Positions 45,101 through 54,100 of a stretch of DNA of 64,000 nt are shown piece by piece. Each line of letters opens with the position of its first letter. Positions within the stretch are counted from its first letter, which is position 1. The stretch spans positions 1 through 64,000 of the forward strand of contig NZ_KB893183.1 of NCBI RefSeq assembly GCF_000374025.1, written 5' to 3'. The notes beneath the pieces were generated by a model that saw only the letters and a list, made by a program, of their open reading frames with translations, searched no databases and had not been told where the DNA came from. The DNA is from Spirosoma panaciterrae DSM 21099. Lineage in GTDB: Bacteria > Bacteroidota > Bacteroidia > Cytophagales > Spirosomataceae. Position numbers and translations under genes: made by a program.

Positions 45101-45742
45101 TAATTGTAGCTCAACTTGTTCCTGTGTATAACTCTGAATGAGATTAGCGATGGGGGCCACTTTGTAATGGTAAATGCACCCTATTTTCTCTTCACGGGAA
45201 ATGGTGGGATGATTAGTAAGTAATTTATCGAGTCGCTCTATCTCTTCAAGTGTCAGTAGCAGCGCCCCATCGGCTGCAAACCTTTTTGACTGATCTGATT
45301 CGTTAGGTAATAACTTGGCAATCAGTTCGCTTAAATAGGCGACTTGTGGCTTAAAAACGCCGTCAATGGCGGGCTTTGGGATGATACGTGCGTAGTTATT
45401 ATCTAATTGCTTGTTGACAGCTTCGATCTTTTCGGCAGTAACTTCATGATCACTAGGCATCAGAAAATATCCATCCTCGAAGCGGAGATGCTTGGGATTG
45501 ACGCCTAGTGTATCGATCAGTAATTGCAGGATATCCCGCTTGTCATCATGCGGTTTGAGCGTGACTTGAAGCGTCTCATCTGAATATATAAACGAAGCTA
45601 CCGGAATTGGTTGCGATAAGCGTTCAAGCAAGTTCTTTTGTGCATCGATGTAAGCGCCCCATACTCGGATTTCGCTTAGTCTGTTCTCCGTACCACTATT
45701 ATTGTGCTTCTCTTTACTTTGTTGGCTTCTGGAAGGTAGCAT
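42191..45742 (-). CDS. Upf1-like superfamily 1 helicase (AAA_11/AAA_12)
   Basis: The 1183-residue protein has an unrecognised ~620-residue N-terminal half and a complete SF1 motor. Motif I is LIQGPPGTGKST (about 652-663), motif II AVIIDEASKATPPEL (about 845), motif III VGDHRQLPPML, motif IV region TFNLQYRMHPAI, motif V RLSTVDRFQGMERNIVIVSM and motif VI NVALSRAKRLLIIVG (about 1140). This is the Upf1/Dna2/IGHMBP2 type that moves 5' to 3' on single-stranded nucleic acid. It is first in an operon with the DarT-like giant gene. Large helicases with long N-termini are common in phage defence. The partner and trigger are unknown. Confidence 0.85.
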   Translation of the reverse strand: MLPSRSQQSKEKHNNSGTENRLSEIRVWGAYIDAQKNLLERLSQPIPVASFIYSDETLQVTLKPHDDKRDILQLLIDTLGVNPKHLRFEDGYFLMPSDHEVTAEKIEAVNKQLDNNYARIIPKPAIDGVFKPQVAYLSELIAKLLPNESDQSKRFAADGALLLTLEEIERLDKLLTNHPTISREEKIGCIYHYKVAPIANLIQSYTQEQVELQLGLGFTKKGDLLRTYQPQKVELGSYPKYLYKNEFTVEGEGVNSDLITKLENTIGLKRSEVKIRVTDKKTGNSFDKSFQDRPAQDPAQSDTKTLLNYQELGITDPLKAAAWWLRHIFPTRKRSQQYIVNFVSSTYKFEGELFKNTYRQLRVEIDERLVAGMADALSAICQHNEIHHDLEKKLLAFDITTTEDLLHRLNLISEIPNLLIDHRGSEQRLKVRLVYTTPLERLYTLIEEYLPEADFIFEPHNEIIRFFYQQNSRNVRDILNIKLRSNEWTFVESRQTALYDTYGLLYDAEKRKADDIQQYKSLANCEIEVAGKVIGEVSKAAYPLLEIELIPDIDPIESLPVVRPVFTGEYERIYRLNAVLESVQGQQSAHPKNKRVATYLFDSSKAKPIPEQIRPKEDCSEWQTMIQHLWATSLNQSQREAIFKATYAPELALIQGPPGTGKSTAIAELVWQLVRTNPRKRLLLTSEAHLAVDNAMEKLANSTHNLVKPVRFGNEEKLETEGARFAFDRMKNWVDADPLTQSESDDNILVRWHQNIQNRSQACDDIDTVDLRKRWNQVFTTDDLSVRQLLFNQYITYANVIGATSGSIGWQGSLKKPTSFFRNWLNLYPGDRSKQENPIRFDAVIIDEASKATPPELALPMLYAQKTIVVGDHRQLPPMLDEGDFIETLERVGESELATFFRQQDNQKSLFEKLFLNPNLSPTLRATFNLQYRMHPAINDVIKQFYIDDGGLLCGLNEQLVEIPQLNEPQSRYHGLSYPGLFDVNTHCVWVDVKTPEIKDKTSRINPGEVRAIRQVLRAIAKADGFATYMAHWQQPKYKPEEQEIGIISFYGSQLGQLRQMTNELSREVSELPIRLSTVDRFQGMERNIVIVSMVRSNGLATAIHQPPNVEAYPQTGYAPQSSLGFAEFPNRLNVALSRAKRLLIIVGNSDHFSRKQIYKNVYQTIADSPQGRVIDATLLPNF

Positions 45743-46057
45743 CTACGATGTGGGAATCATTTGTCAGGGATAAGCGAAAAGTACATGTTTTGTACTGAAA
45801 GTAGAGTTATGTCTGATGATTTTTCTAGGCGATTAAAAGTTAAGATGCTGCTTTTTTGCAAACAGATTATTTCAATACACCTTGATTCTATTAAGATACT
45901 CGATTTCGGTTCGAACTCTGCCATCAAAGTAGTGAATACATAAAAGCTTAAAAGTCAGCTTGACTATTAAAATTAGCAATGCAATACTTGATTTTGTAGG
46001 CAAGTCTCAATGAAAGCTTACCCAGAAGTGTTACTTTAGCCAGTAGATATTAAGATT
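45743..46057. promoter_or_regulatory. Divergent intergenic region, helicase operon versus dndCDE
   Basis: These 315 bases hold no supported gene. Both operons must start here. For dndC, TGATTTTG (45989-45996) is a near match to TAnnTTTG with TTG at 45960-45962, but the spacing (26 bp) is too long to be sure. No strong palindrome or array is visible. Confidence 0.4.
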
Positions 46058-47401
46058 ATGGCTTTTAACAGACGAGAACTCATAGCTGAAGTTCAGGAAC
46101 AGTTTCTGGAGGAAGATGGCAATAAGCCATGGATTATAGCATTTAGTGGAGGTAAAGATTCCACGACTCTGTTGATGCTCGTATGGGAGGCCTTAACCGA
46201 CCTTGATCCAATCGATCTAAAAAGAAGACCTGTATACGTCATTTGTAATAATACATTAGTTGAAAATCCACAGGTACTTACCTTCGTGAACAGCCAACTA
46301 GAGCTAATTCGTGAAAAGGCACTCGAATTAGGATTACCAATCGCAGTGGATCATACAACCCCAAGATTAGATGATAGCTTTTGGGTTAACTTGATCGGTA
46401 GGGGATACCCAGCTCCTAATAACATGTTTAGGTGGTGCACAGAGCGTCTAAAGATTTCTCCTACAACCCAATACATCAAAGATAAGATTTCACAAAACGG
46501 TGAAGTTATCATCTTATTGGGAACACGATCTGATGAAAGCTCAAGTCGGGCAGGTTCAATAAAGCGCCATGAAATCAAAGGACAAAGGCTAAGAAAACAT
46601 CCATTACCCAATGCAATGGCTTTTGCCCCTATCAAGGATGTGACTACCGATGAGGTATGGACCTATCTGCAAAACACCACGAATCCTTGGACAGGAAAGA
46701 AAAATCGGGAATTGATTACCCTTTATAAAAATGGGAGTGGCGGTGATTGTCCGCTCGTAATGGACGTTAAAACCCCTTCCTGTGGTAATAGTCGATTCGG
46801 TTGTTGGGTTTGTACAGTGGTTAAACGGGACCGATCAATGGAAGCTCTGATTGATAATGGTGAAGAGTGGATGCAACCTCTGGTCGAAATCCGTGATTTC
46901 CTGTTTAATACAATAGACAGAGAGGCTACTAACTACGATCCAGATAAGTATAGAATGCCGATCAGAAGAAATAAATCTGAGGGTTTAGGGCCTTACTGGC
47001 CAAGATGGAGATATCATGTCTTAAAAATGGTTCTTGGGGCGCAAAAAATTGCCCAAGAGGAAGATCCACATAATCAACTAATATCCTTGCAAGAATTAGC
47101 TGCTATTCAAATAATCTGGAATCGAGATCACATTTATGAATATAGTGTTTCAGAAGTTTACAATGAAGTTTTTGGTAAAGAAGTAGATTTTGAACAACGA
47201 AATGCCAGCATATTTAAAGAGAAAAAAATACTAAAGGATGTCTGTCAAAATCATCCTGAGGATTACAATTTAATCAATCGGTTATTGAATGCACAAAAAA
47301 ATAAAGTTCTTCTACTTAAAAAACGCGGCCTACAAAACGACATAGAAAATATTTTGCAGGAACACGTAAGGCCAACATTTACCAAGTTAGAAGACTACTA
47401 A
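46058..47401 (+). CDS. dndC: DndC, phosphorothioation PAPS-reductase-like ATPase
   Basis: The 447-residue protein has the PP-loop SGGKDST (residues 30-36) and the DndC wording KPWIIAFSGGKDSTTLLMLV, FRWCTERLKISPTTQYI, LLGTRSDESSSRAGSIKRHE and CGNSRFGCWVCTVVKRD. The Cys residues of these last segments hold the 4Fe-4S cluster. With DndD and DndE it places sulfur from the desulfurase into the DNA backbone. It starts the dndCDE operon; dndD begins 1 bp later. The expected upstream dndB is absent. Confidence 0.94.
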   Translation: MAFNRRELIAEVQEQFLEEDGNKPWIIAFSGGKDSTTLLMLVWEALTDLDPIDLKRRPVYVICNNTLVENPQVLTFVNSQLELIREKALELGLPIAVDHTTPRLDDSFWVNLIGRGYPAPNNMFRWCTERLKISPTTQYIKDKISQNGEVIILLGTRSDESSSRAGSIKRHEIKGQRLRKHPLPNAMAFAPIKDVTTDEVWTYLQNTTNPWTGKKNRELITLYKNGSGGDCPLVMDVKTPSCGNSRFGCWVCTVVKRDRSMEALIDNGEEWMQPLVEIRDFLFNTIDREATNYDPDKYRMPIRRNKSEGLGPYWPRWRYHVLKMVLGAQKIAQEEDPHNQLISLQELAAIQIIWNRDHIYEYSVSEVYNEVFGKEVDFEQRNASIFKEKKILKDVCQNHPEDYNLINRLLNAQKNKVLLLKKRGLQNDIENILQEHVRPTFTKLEDY

Positions 47402-47402
47402 A

Positions 47403-49493
47403 ATGTTTATTAAAGAAATAACCCTAAACAATTTCAGGATTTATAAAGGAAACAACAAAATTTCTTTTACTGAAGACTCGCGCCGAAATATTTATATTAT
47501 AGCTGGTTATAATGGATATGGTAAAACTACTTTTTTGACATCATTGGTGTGGTGCCTATATGGGCGATATATGCAAGATGTTGATGAGTTGTTTAAAAAG
47601 AAAATCCAAGAAGTTGGCGGCTATCTAGAGTTCCTTGAAGCTTGCTTAAATAGAAACTCTAAAAATAGTAATGACACTAATTATTCTGTTACTCTAAAAG
47701 TATCAGATTTACAAATTCCTGGAATTACAGCTCAAGAGGTTGAAATCAAACGGTCGTATTCTTTAGGTGATAGGCACGATATTTTAGAAATAAAAATTGA
47801 CGGCCATCATAATGAACTCGTTGAAGATGTTGGTAATGATATATTTATACAAGATTTTATATTACCAAAAGAAATTGCAAAATTCTTCTTTTTTGATGCT
47901 GAAAAGATTATTACAATAGCTGAGATCCAATCTCTTGACCAAAAAAAGCAACTAGGAAGTGCCTATTCTGAAGTGCTAGGAATAAAAAAATACATAGACT
48001 TAAGGAATAGCCTCAATGATTTAAGGTTAAAGTATAAAAGAGAATCTGCCAGCCCAGAAGAATTAAAAAAACTGGAGTTGGATGAACTTCATGTTAGCAA
48101 ATTAGAACATGAAATACTGCAAAGAGAACAAGTAATTAAAGAATATAATCAAGACATAGAAGATAAAAGTAAAAGATCATCAGAATTGCAAGAAAAGCTA
48201 GTACGAGAGGGTAGTTCTATTTCTCTTGAGCAATTATTAGTACTCAAAAAAGAAAAAGCAACTCTAATAGATCGGGCAAGTGAGTATAAAAGCCGCTTTG
48301 ATAGTATGCTTGATTTTGCTCCTTTTGCAATTGCTGGTAAATTATTTTTCAAATTAGAACAGCAATTAAAATTAGAACAACAATATAATAAACGGAGAGG
48401 ATTTACTCTCCAGGAAATAAAAGAATCAATTAATAAAATTAATTTATCGATAAAAGAATTTCCAGAATATTTAAGTAAAGGAGATGTCGAAAACAAGATA
48501 AATGAATTACTGAATCAATACTTTATTGGTAATAATCAAGAAGATATACCAAATTTAGACATTCAGGTATTACATGAATTTGATGAACAGTTACATAGAA
48601 GTTTCAGCGCAATTGCTACGAATTTAAGCTCTACTTTTAAAGAACAATTCAGACATTTGAGTAGAGATATTAAACGAAATCGTTATGAGTTAAATGAAGT
48701 AAATAAAAAACTTTCTAGAGCGGAATCGAAAGAAGGAGATATTCTTATTCAAAAACATAAGCAAGAGAAAGCTAATATAGATAACGAAATTAACTCTATT
48801 AGAAATCTTATTATTTCAATTTCTCATGAGATCGGCGCTAGAACAAATGAACTAAATACGAGGAAAAAAGTACTTCAAGAAACGCGAAAAAAATTATCTA
48901 TCAAGGAAGATTTGCTGGAGAAAGATATTACAGCTGAACGGTTAATTCATGAACTTGATGAGTTTATCCTAAATATTCAGCAGGAAAAGCAAGCAACATT
49001 ACAAAGTCGAATTTGCACAGGTTTAAATAAATTGATGCACAAAAAAGACTTAATTAAACGAGTATCTGTTGTCGTTGACGGAGAGATTATTGATATTGAA
49101 TTGTTTAATGATAAAGATGAACGAATTATAAAGGAAGATCTCTCAATGGGGGAAAAACAGCTGTACGCTACTTCAATTCTACAAGCACTTGTTGAGGAAT
49201 CAAATATTGAATTCCCTGTATTTATTGACAGTCCAATGCAAAAGCTAGATGCAACCCATGCAAAAAATATAATCACCGATTTCTACCCCAAAGTTTCAAA
49301 ACAAGTTGTAATTTTACCTCTTTTAAACAAAGAGATGACAGTAGAAGAATTTGAGCTTTTTAAAGTAAATGTACAAGGCTGCTATTTAATTAAAAATTGG
49401 AGTGAACACTCATCTACATTCATATCTGTTGATAATAATTCTCTTTTTTCGGTGGCGGCTGAATTAGATAATAAGGAAGAGCAATATGTTTAA
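47403..49493 (+). CDS. dndD: DndD, SMC/RecN-like ATPase of DNA phosphorothioation
   Basis: The 696-residue protein has Walker A AGYNGYGKTT (34-43), FFFDAEKI in the first lobe, a long central coiled coil (about 200-520, rich in Glu/Lys), and then the signature LSMGEKQLYATS and Walker B FPVFIDSPMQKLDATHA. DndD is thought to nick or open DNA during sulfur insertion. It is flanked by DndC (1 bp) and overlaps DndE by 8 bp, so the three are coupled. Codon use is more AT-rich than in the sugar genes upstream, in line with transfer. Confidence 0.92.
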   Translation: MFIKEITLNNFRIYKGNNKISFTEDSRRNIYIIAGYNGYGKTTFLTSLVWCLYGRYMQDVDELFKKKIQEVGGYLEFLEACLNRNSKNSNDTNYSVTLKVSDLQIPGITAQEVEIKRSYSLGDRHDILEIKIDGHHNELVEDVGNDIFIQDFILPKEIAKFFFFDAEKIITIAEIQSLDQKKQLGSAYSEVLGIKKYIDLRNSLNDLRLKYKRESASPEELKKLELDELHVSKLEHEILQREQVIKEYNQDIEDKSKRSSELQEKLVREGSSISLEQLLVLKKEKATLIDRASEYKSRFDSMLDFAPFAIAGKLFFKLEQQLKLEQQYNKRRGFTLQEIKESINKINLSIKEFPEYLSKGDVENKINELLNQYFIGNNQEDIPNLDIQVLHEFDEQLHRSFSAIATNLSSTFKEQFRHLSRDIKRNRYELNEVNKKLSRAESKEGDILIQKHKQEKANIDNEINSIRNLIISISHEIGARTNELNTRKKVLQETRKKLSIKEDLLEKDITAERLIHELDEFILNIQQEKQATLQSRICTGLNKLMHKKDLIKRVSVVVDGEIIDIELFNDKDERIIKEDLSMGEKQLYATSILQALVEESNIEFPVFIDSPMQKLDATHAKNIITDFYPKVSKQVVILPLLNKEMTVEEFELFKVNVQGCYLIKNWSEHSSTFISVDNNSLFSVAAELDNKEEQYV

Positions 49494-49878
49494 TTCGATA
49501 ACAACATCTGAAGCTAATAAAGTAATTATAACAGAATTAACGAATAAGTTTTCGCTAGGGACCGAAAACATTATCGCTAGGCTTGCTTTTGCATACTCAA
49601 TTGCTCAAGAGAACAAGCTAGATCTGAAAGGTTTACAAGATGCTAAAGGGAAAACATACCCTGTTAAAATATTATTTGGCAATCATTTAGAAGTCTATAT
49701 TGCCCTAATTTGCCAGCTCTACCAAATACATAAATCAGATAAAGATATTCCTAAGTACATTAAACTACACTTAGATCATGGCCTACATGAATTAAAAGAG
49801 TACTCTACTAGCGATGGGACTGATTTTTTGCTTAAAGCAATTGAGAGCGGTATAGAATCTCAATTAAGTCTTTTTTGA
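49486..49878 (+). CDS. dndE: DndE, phosphorothioation DNA-binding subunit
   Basis: The 130-residue protein matches DndE in size and text: LTNKFSLGTENIIARLAFAY, DAKGKTYPVKILFGNHLEVY, and HLDHGLHELKEY. DndE forms tetramers that bind nicked DNA. Its ATG lies inside the end of dndD. The operon ends here and meets the opposite-strand dndA 36 bp later with no clear terminator hairpin. Confidence 0.92.
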   Translation: MFNSITTSEANKVIITELTNKFSLGTENIIARLAFAYSIAQENKLDLKGLQDAKGKTYPVKILFGNHLEVYIALICQLYQIHKSDKDIPKYIKLHLDHGLHELKEYSTSDGTDFLLKAIESGIESQLSLF

Positions 49879-49914
49879 GTATTCTATTGCATAGGCTGTA
49901 ATAATCAATTGTGT

Positions 49915-51081
49915 TTAGTAAGCCATACGCATTGTATCAATAGAAGACGTAATTGATGATATTATTGCATCAATAGATGAGTTTTTTAAGAACCTTCCCA
50001 AACTAATTCTAATAGAACCGTAGGCAATTTCCTCATCATTATACATAGCCATAATCACATGCGATGGCAGTACCTCTAAAGAGGTACAAGCGGACCCGCT
50101 CGACACAGCTATTCGATCTCGAAACTGAATGATTAGTGCTTCAGCATCTATCCCTTGTACATGAAAATTAATTATGTGCGGTAGCTTCAAAGCTTCTTCT
50201 GCATGAATAATTAAGCCATCGATTAGTTTTAATTTTTCTTCAATTTTATTCTTTAAGACCATAAGTCGTTCTGATTCAGCCTTCATTTCTCCCAATGCTA
50301 ATTCACAGGCTTTACCGAATCCAACAATAGCAGGAGTATTGAGAGTGCCCGATCGAAAACCCCGTTCATGGCCCCCCCCATGCATTTGAGGAATAAGTTT
50401 TATTCGAGGAAACTGGCTTTTAACAAATAAAGCTCCGATTCCATTAGGGCCGTATAGTTTATGCGCGGAACAAGCTAATATGTCTATATTATCCAGTTCA
50501 ACATTTACCATAATTTTACCTACTGCCTGAGTGGCATCCGTCATAAATAGTATATTATGATCATGAGCTATTTTCGCAATTTCTCCTATTGGCTGTATGA
50601 CGCCTGTTTCATTGTTAGCGAACATTACTGATATTAAAATCGTCCGCTCAGTAATAGCTAATTGAAGTTCTTTGAGATCAATAAGACCATCTTTATCTAC
50701 TGCTAGGTATGTAATGTCTGCACCTTTTGATTCGAGATAGGTACACGTGTCAAGCACAGCTTTATGCTCAGTAGAAACTGTAATAATGTGATTGCCTTTG
50801 TGTCTGTAGTTTTCGAAAATACCTTTTAAAGCTAAGTTTATAGCCTCTGTAGCGCCGGATGTGAATGTAATTTCTTCAGTTTTGGCACCAATTAAAGTAG
50901 CGATTTGATGACGAGCTGTTTTGACAGCTTCTTCAGCTTCCCAACCAAAGGCATGTGTGCGACTAGCTGCATTACCAAACTTATTTGTAAAATAGGGTAA
51001 CATTTCGTCAACTACCCTTGGGTCGGTTGGCGTTGTAGCAGCATAATCCAGGTATATAATACTATCAGTATTTGTGTTCAT
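49915..51081 (-). CDS. dndA: DndA-type cysteine desulfurase (IscS/NifS family)
   Basis: The 388-residue protein has the class V aminotransferase pattern: FTSGATEAINLALKG, His107 in TVSTEHKAVLDT, Asp182 in MTDATQAVGK, PLP-lysine Lys208 in SAHKLYGPNG and the persulfide Cys332 in SSGSACTSLEVLPSHV. It supplies sulfur to DndC. Placement at the end of the dptFGH operon, rather than beside dndC, is unusual in order but common enough in whole dnd loci. A housekeeping IscS could not be ruled out by sequence alone, but the context favours DndA. Confidence 0.88.
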   Translation of the reverse strand: MNTNTDSIIYLDYAATTPTDPRVVDEMLPYFTNKFGNAASRTHAFGWEAEEAVKTARHQIATLIGAKTEEITFTSGATEAINLALKGIFENYRHKGNHIITVSTEHKAVLDTCTYLESKGADITYLAVDKDGLIDLKELQLAITERTILISVMFANNETGVIQPIGEIAKIAHDHNILFMTDATQAVGKIMVNVELDNIDILACSAHKLYGPNGIGALFVKSQFPRIKLIPQMHGGGHERGFRSGTLNTPAIVGFGKACELALGEMKAESERLMVLKNKIEEKLKLIDGLIIHAEEALKLPHIINFHVQGIDAEALIIQFRDRIAVSSGSACTSLEVLPSHVIMAMYNDEEIAYGSIRISLGRFLKNSSIDAIISSITSSIDTMRMAY

Positions 51082-51142
51082 TCGTCAAAAAGGTTATTAA
51101 CCTCATTTGATAAAACAAGGAAAGACCAGTAAATGATCCAAT

Positions 51143-54100
51143 TCAATTTTCGTGAATTGCGCATTGAACTCTAACCATTTGGCCAGCCCCATTTTTATAT
51201 AAAGCGTCTCCACGCCCTGCCAACGATTCAGCGCCATTATCATCCAAAATAACTCGACTATCAGTAGCTGTTCTAACTTTTAAGGCAATAACAGCTGGTA
51301 GATTAGACTTAATGGCTGAACTGACAATGCTTACTAGTGGTTTTTGAGTCGCAAGAATTACATGGATGCCCGCAGCCCGAGCCTTTTGGGCCAAACGCCT
51401 TAACAAACTTTCGATTGAATTTCGGTTGCCTGGATTTTCATCCAATAGATCTGAATATTCATCCAACACAATAAGCCACCGAGGAAGACTTTTAAATGAA
51501 TCAAATGCCAGCGACATTGAGTTATAGTCAATTATATCTTTAGCTGCCCGGCCCGCTATTGGTTTACTATCCCTAAATAAGAGATACCGTCGATCCATTT
51601 CAGTCACACACTGCTCAAGCAGCCGAATGGCGTCCTCTGAGGACATTCCATTAGGTGTTGGAACATGAGGAAACTCCTCAAAGTCAACGAGTTCATTGCC
51701 TTTAGGATCAATTAAAAATAGTTGAAGCTCGGTGGAATCATAGAAATTAACTGCTCCTCGAAGCAAGGTATCCAGAACCACAGATTTACCCGATCCTGTT
51801 GTGCCTGCGATTAGTAGGTGTGGTGAGTTTGACGATGAAAAATTCAAACTACATAAATTTCCTTCTATATCTAGCCCGAATGGGACTTTGAATTCTTTGT
51901 CTTTAGTGAATTTGCTCCAGATGTGGTTGGTCGTCACTTTAACTTTTAGATAATCTGGCTTTGGTGCTTCAAGCCAGATCTTTCCTACATCTTGAAATAT
52001 CCGTACATTTTGCTCCTCTGGTAACTGTAGAGCAATATTTAACTCTTCGATAGCTCCTTTTATTTTCTTTAAAGTAGTACTAGGCGCTGGCTTCAATTCA
52101 ATTCGGTAAAATCCAGGCCCCTCCATGAAATTGATATCAGGATCTAAATCTTTTTTTACCTCAATTCCGATCGCGGTTAATTTATTAATAATAGAATGAT
52201 TAATCTTTCTAATCTCTTCTGGGCTAATGTTGCAGAAGTTGGGCGTAAAAATAGAGACTAACTCAGCTTCTGGATTAACCTCATTATCTATCTTACTAAT
52301 ATCTGTGATTAGTTGTTGTGGAATGAATTTAGTTTCTGGTCCAGTTGAAAGTTCCACAGTAGTTGACTCAGGGCTGTTTTTTACATACCGATTTACCAGT
52401 AGTTTATCCTTTTTTATTGGCGAAAGCTGTTCCTCTTCAAAGTAGCTTTTAAGCTGATCAATGTCTTTAGTTAAGAAATTTATAGCATCTTGTTTAGGCA
52501 AGGTGATCATGCAGCTTCCATCAGCGTATTCTACTGATCTAGGGAAATAATTTTCACTATACTTAAATGAGAAGACTCCGTACTTGCCTATTAAATTTTT
52601 AAGCGTAGAACTAATTTCAAAATGGTCATTTAATAAATAGCCTCTAAGATTCTCTACTTGCTTCCAACGTTCTGTGTATGAAGGCCAAACCTCATATAAA
52701 GCCAATTTCTCCGCGCCAATTATAGCTAACTTGGCAAAGAAATTTCTATATATTTTAGCTGCGAAGGTTGTATCTTCAACCAGGAATTTTGTAAGCATAT
52801 CGGCCGTATTAGCACCTTGCTCTTTAGCTTTGTTTTGAACATTCGATGGGTTATTGCCAATCTTAACTTCCAATGGGTAAAGATGCATATACAGATTTTG
52901 TTCTTTACTTTCTAACCCGATCATCAACAGGTCATCTGTATGCACCCCATGCGATCCTAAATTTTTAACGGAAAAAAGTCCTTCTTTGGGGGGAAGCCCG
53001 ACCGCTCCAGATACTCTAAGGATTTCTTCTAATGATATGGGAATCCAAGTAATCTCTGGATGATAGAAGAAGGCCAGCGCTGTTTTAACCGTACTCAATA
53101 AGCTAAGCTTTTCTTCCCTAAAATAAGAAACTTGATTACCCTCCCGAAAACTATTTAATTTTAAAAGCCAATGGCCATTAACAGCGTTAAAAATGTCAAT
53201 TAATCTTTTTATTTCTTCCTCCTCAGAAGCAACGCCTTGTTCCGAAAGTATTTCTTTTATTGTAGCTTCGTAGGGTTTCCATTTACTCGTAATCGTAATC
53301 GCATCATAACCGCTGGCATTATTATATTGATCACTATAATGAATAATGACCACGTCTTTGTGTAATTTGAAAAAACTTAAATCTACTTTAGGGTCAATAA
53401 ACGTTACCCATTGTGATCTAGAGTAAAGCTTTTCTAAAGAGGTATTAGTTTCATTATTAATGACAAAAGAATTAACGTGATCTTTTGAATACTGCTCATC
53501 CGAATGAGTTACTTTGACAAACGAGTTGTAAAGTTTAGCTAGATGTAGTAAGTTATTATATGTCTCCGGGAGGAACTTCGTACCGAATCCGGTCCTGTAT
53601 GAATTCTTTTGAAAAGAAGAGGGTACATCAGATAGTAGGCCGCCTAAGCTAATTCCACTAGGCATTTCTGACATATTACTATACGATTTTTTGACTTCCC
53701 TGTTTGAGAACTGATAAAAGGTTAGATGGGAATATTCATAAGGCGACAGATCTATGGCTAGTTTGTAAAAACGTACTTTTTCATTGTAAAGCTGAAAAAG
53801 ATCCTCTCGATCTTCATCTGAAGCTAATGGAAAGAAATCGAAGGGTACATTTAATGTAAAATTACCTTGCCAGGAAGCTAATTCTTCAAACTTAGTAAAA
53901 TACTCATCCGAATTATAAATGCTTATTATCATTCCTGGTATCCCAGTCGTTTTGCTTTTTGCTTTTTTTTGTAAGTATCCCAAATAAAAAGATAAAATCC
54001 CTTGCAATATTTCTTTGCAGTCTCCTTGGTTAACTAAGTTTAGTTTTAGGGGTGCTTTGCCCTCCAAAAATAAATAGGGGAAATGCAAGATAAACTGGTC

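Noticed and set aside
49915..51081. Call as housekeeping IscS
   Set aside because: No isc or suf genes adjoin it and it lies in the dpt operon facing dndE, so DndA is the better call.
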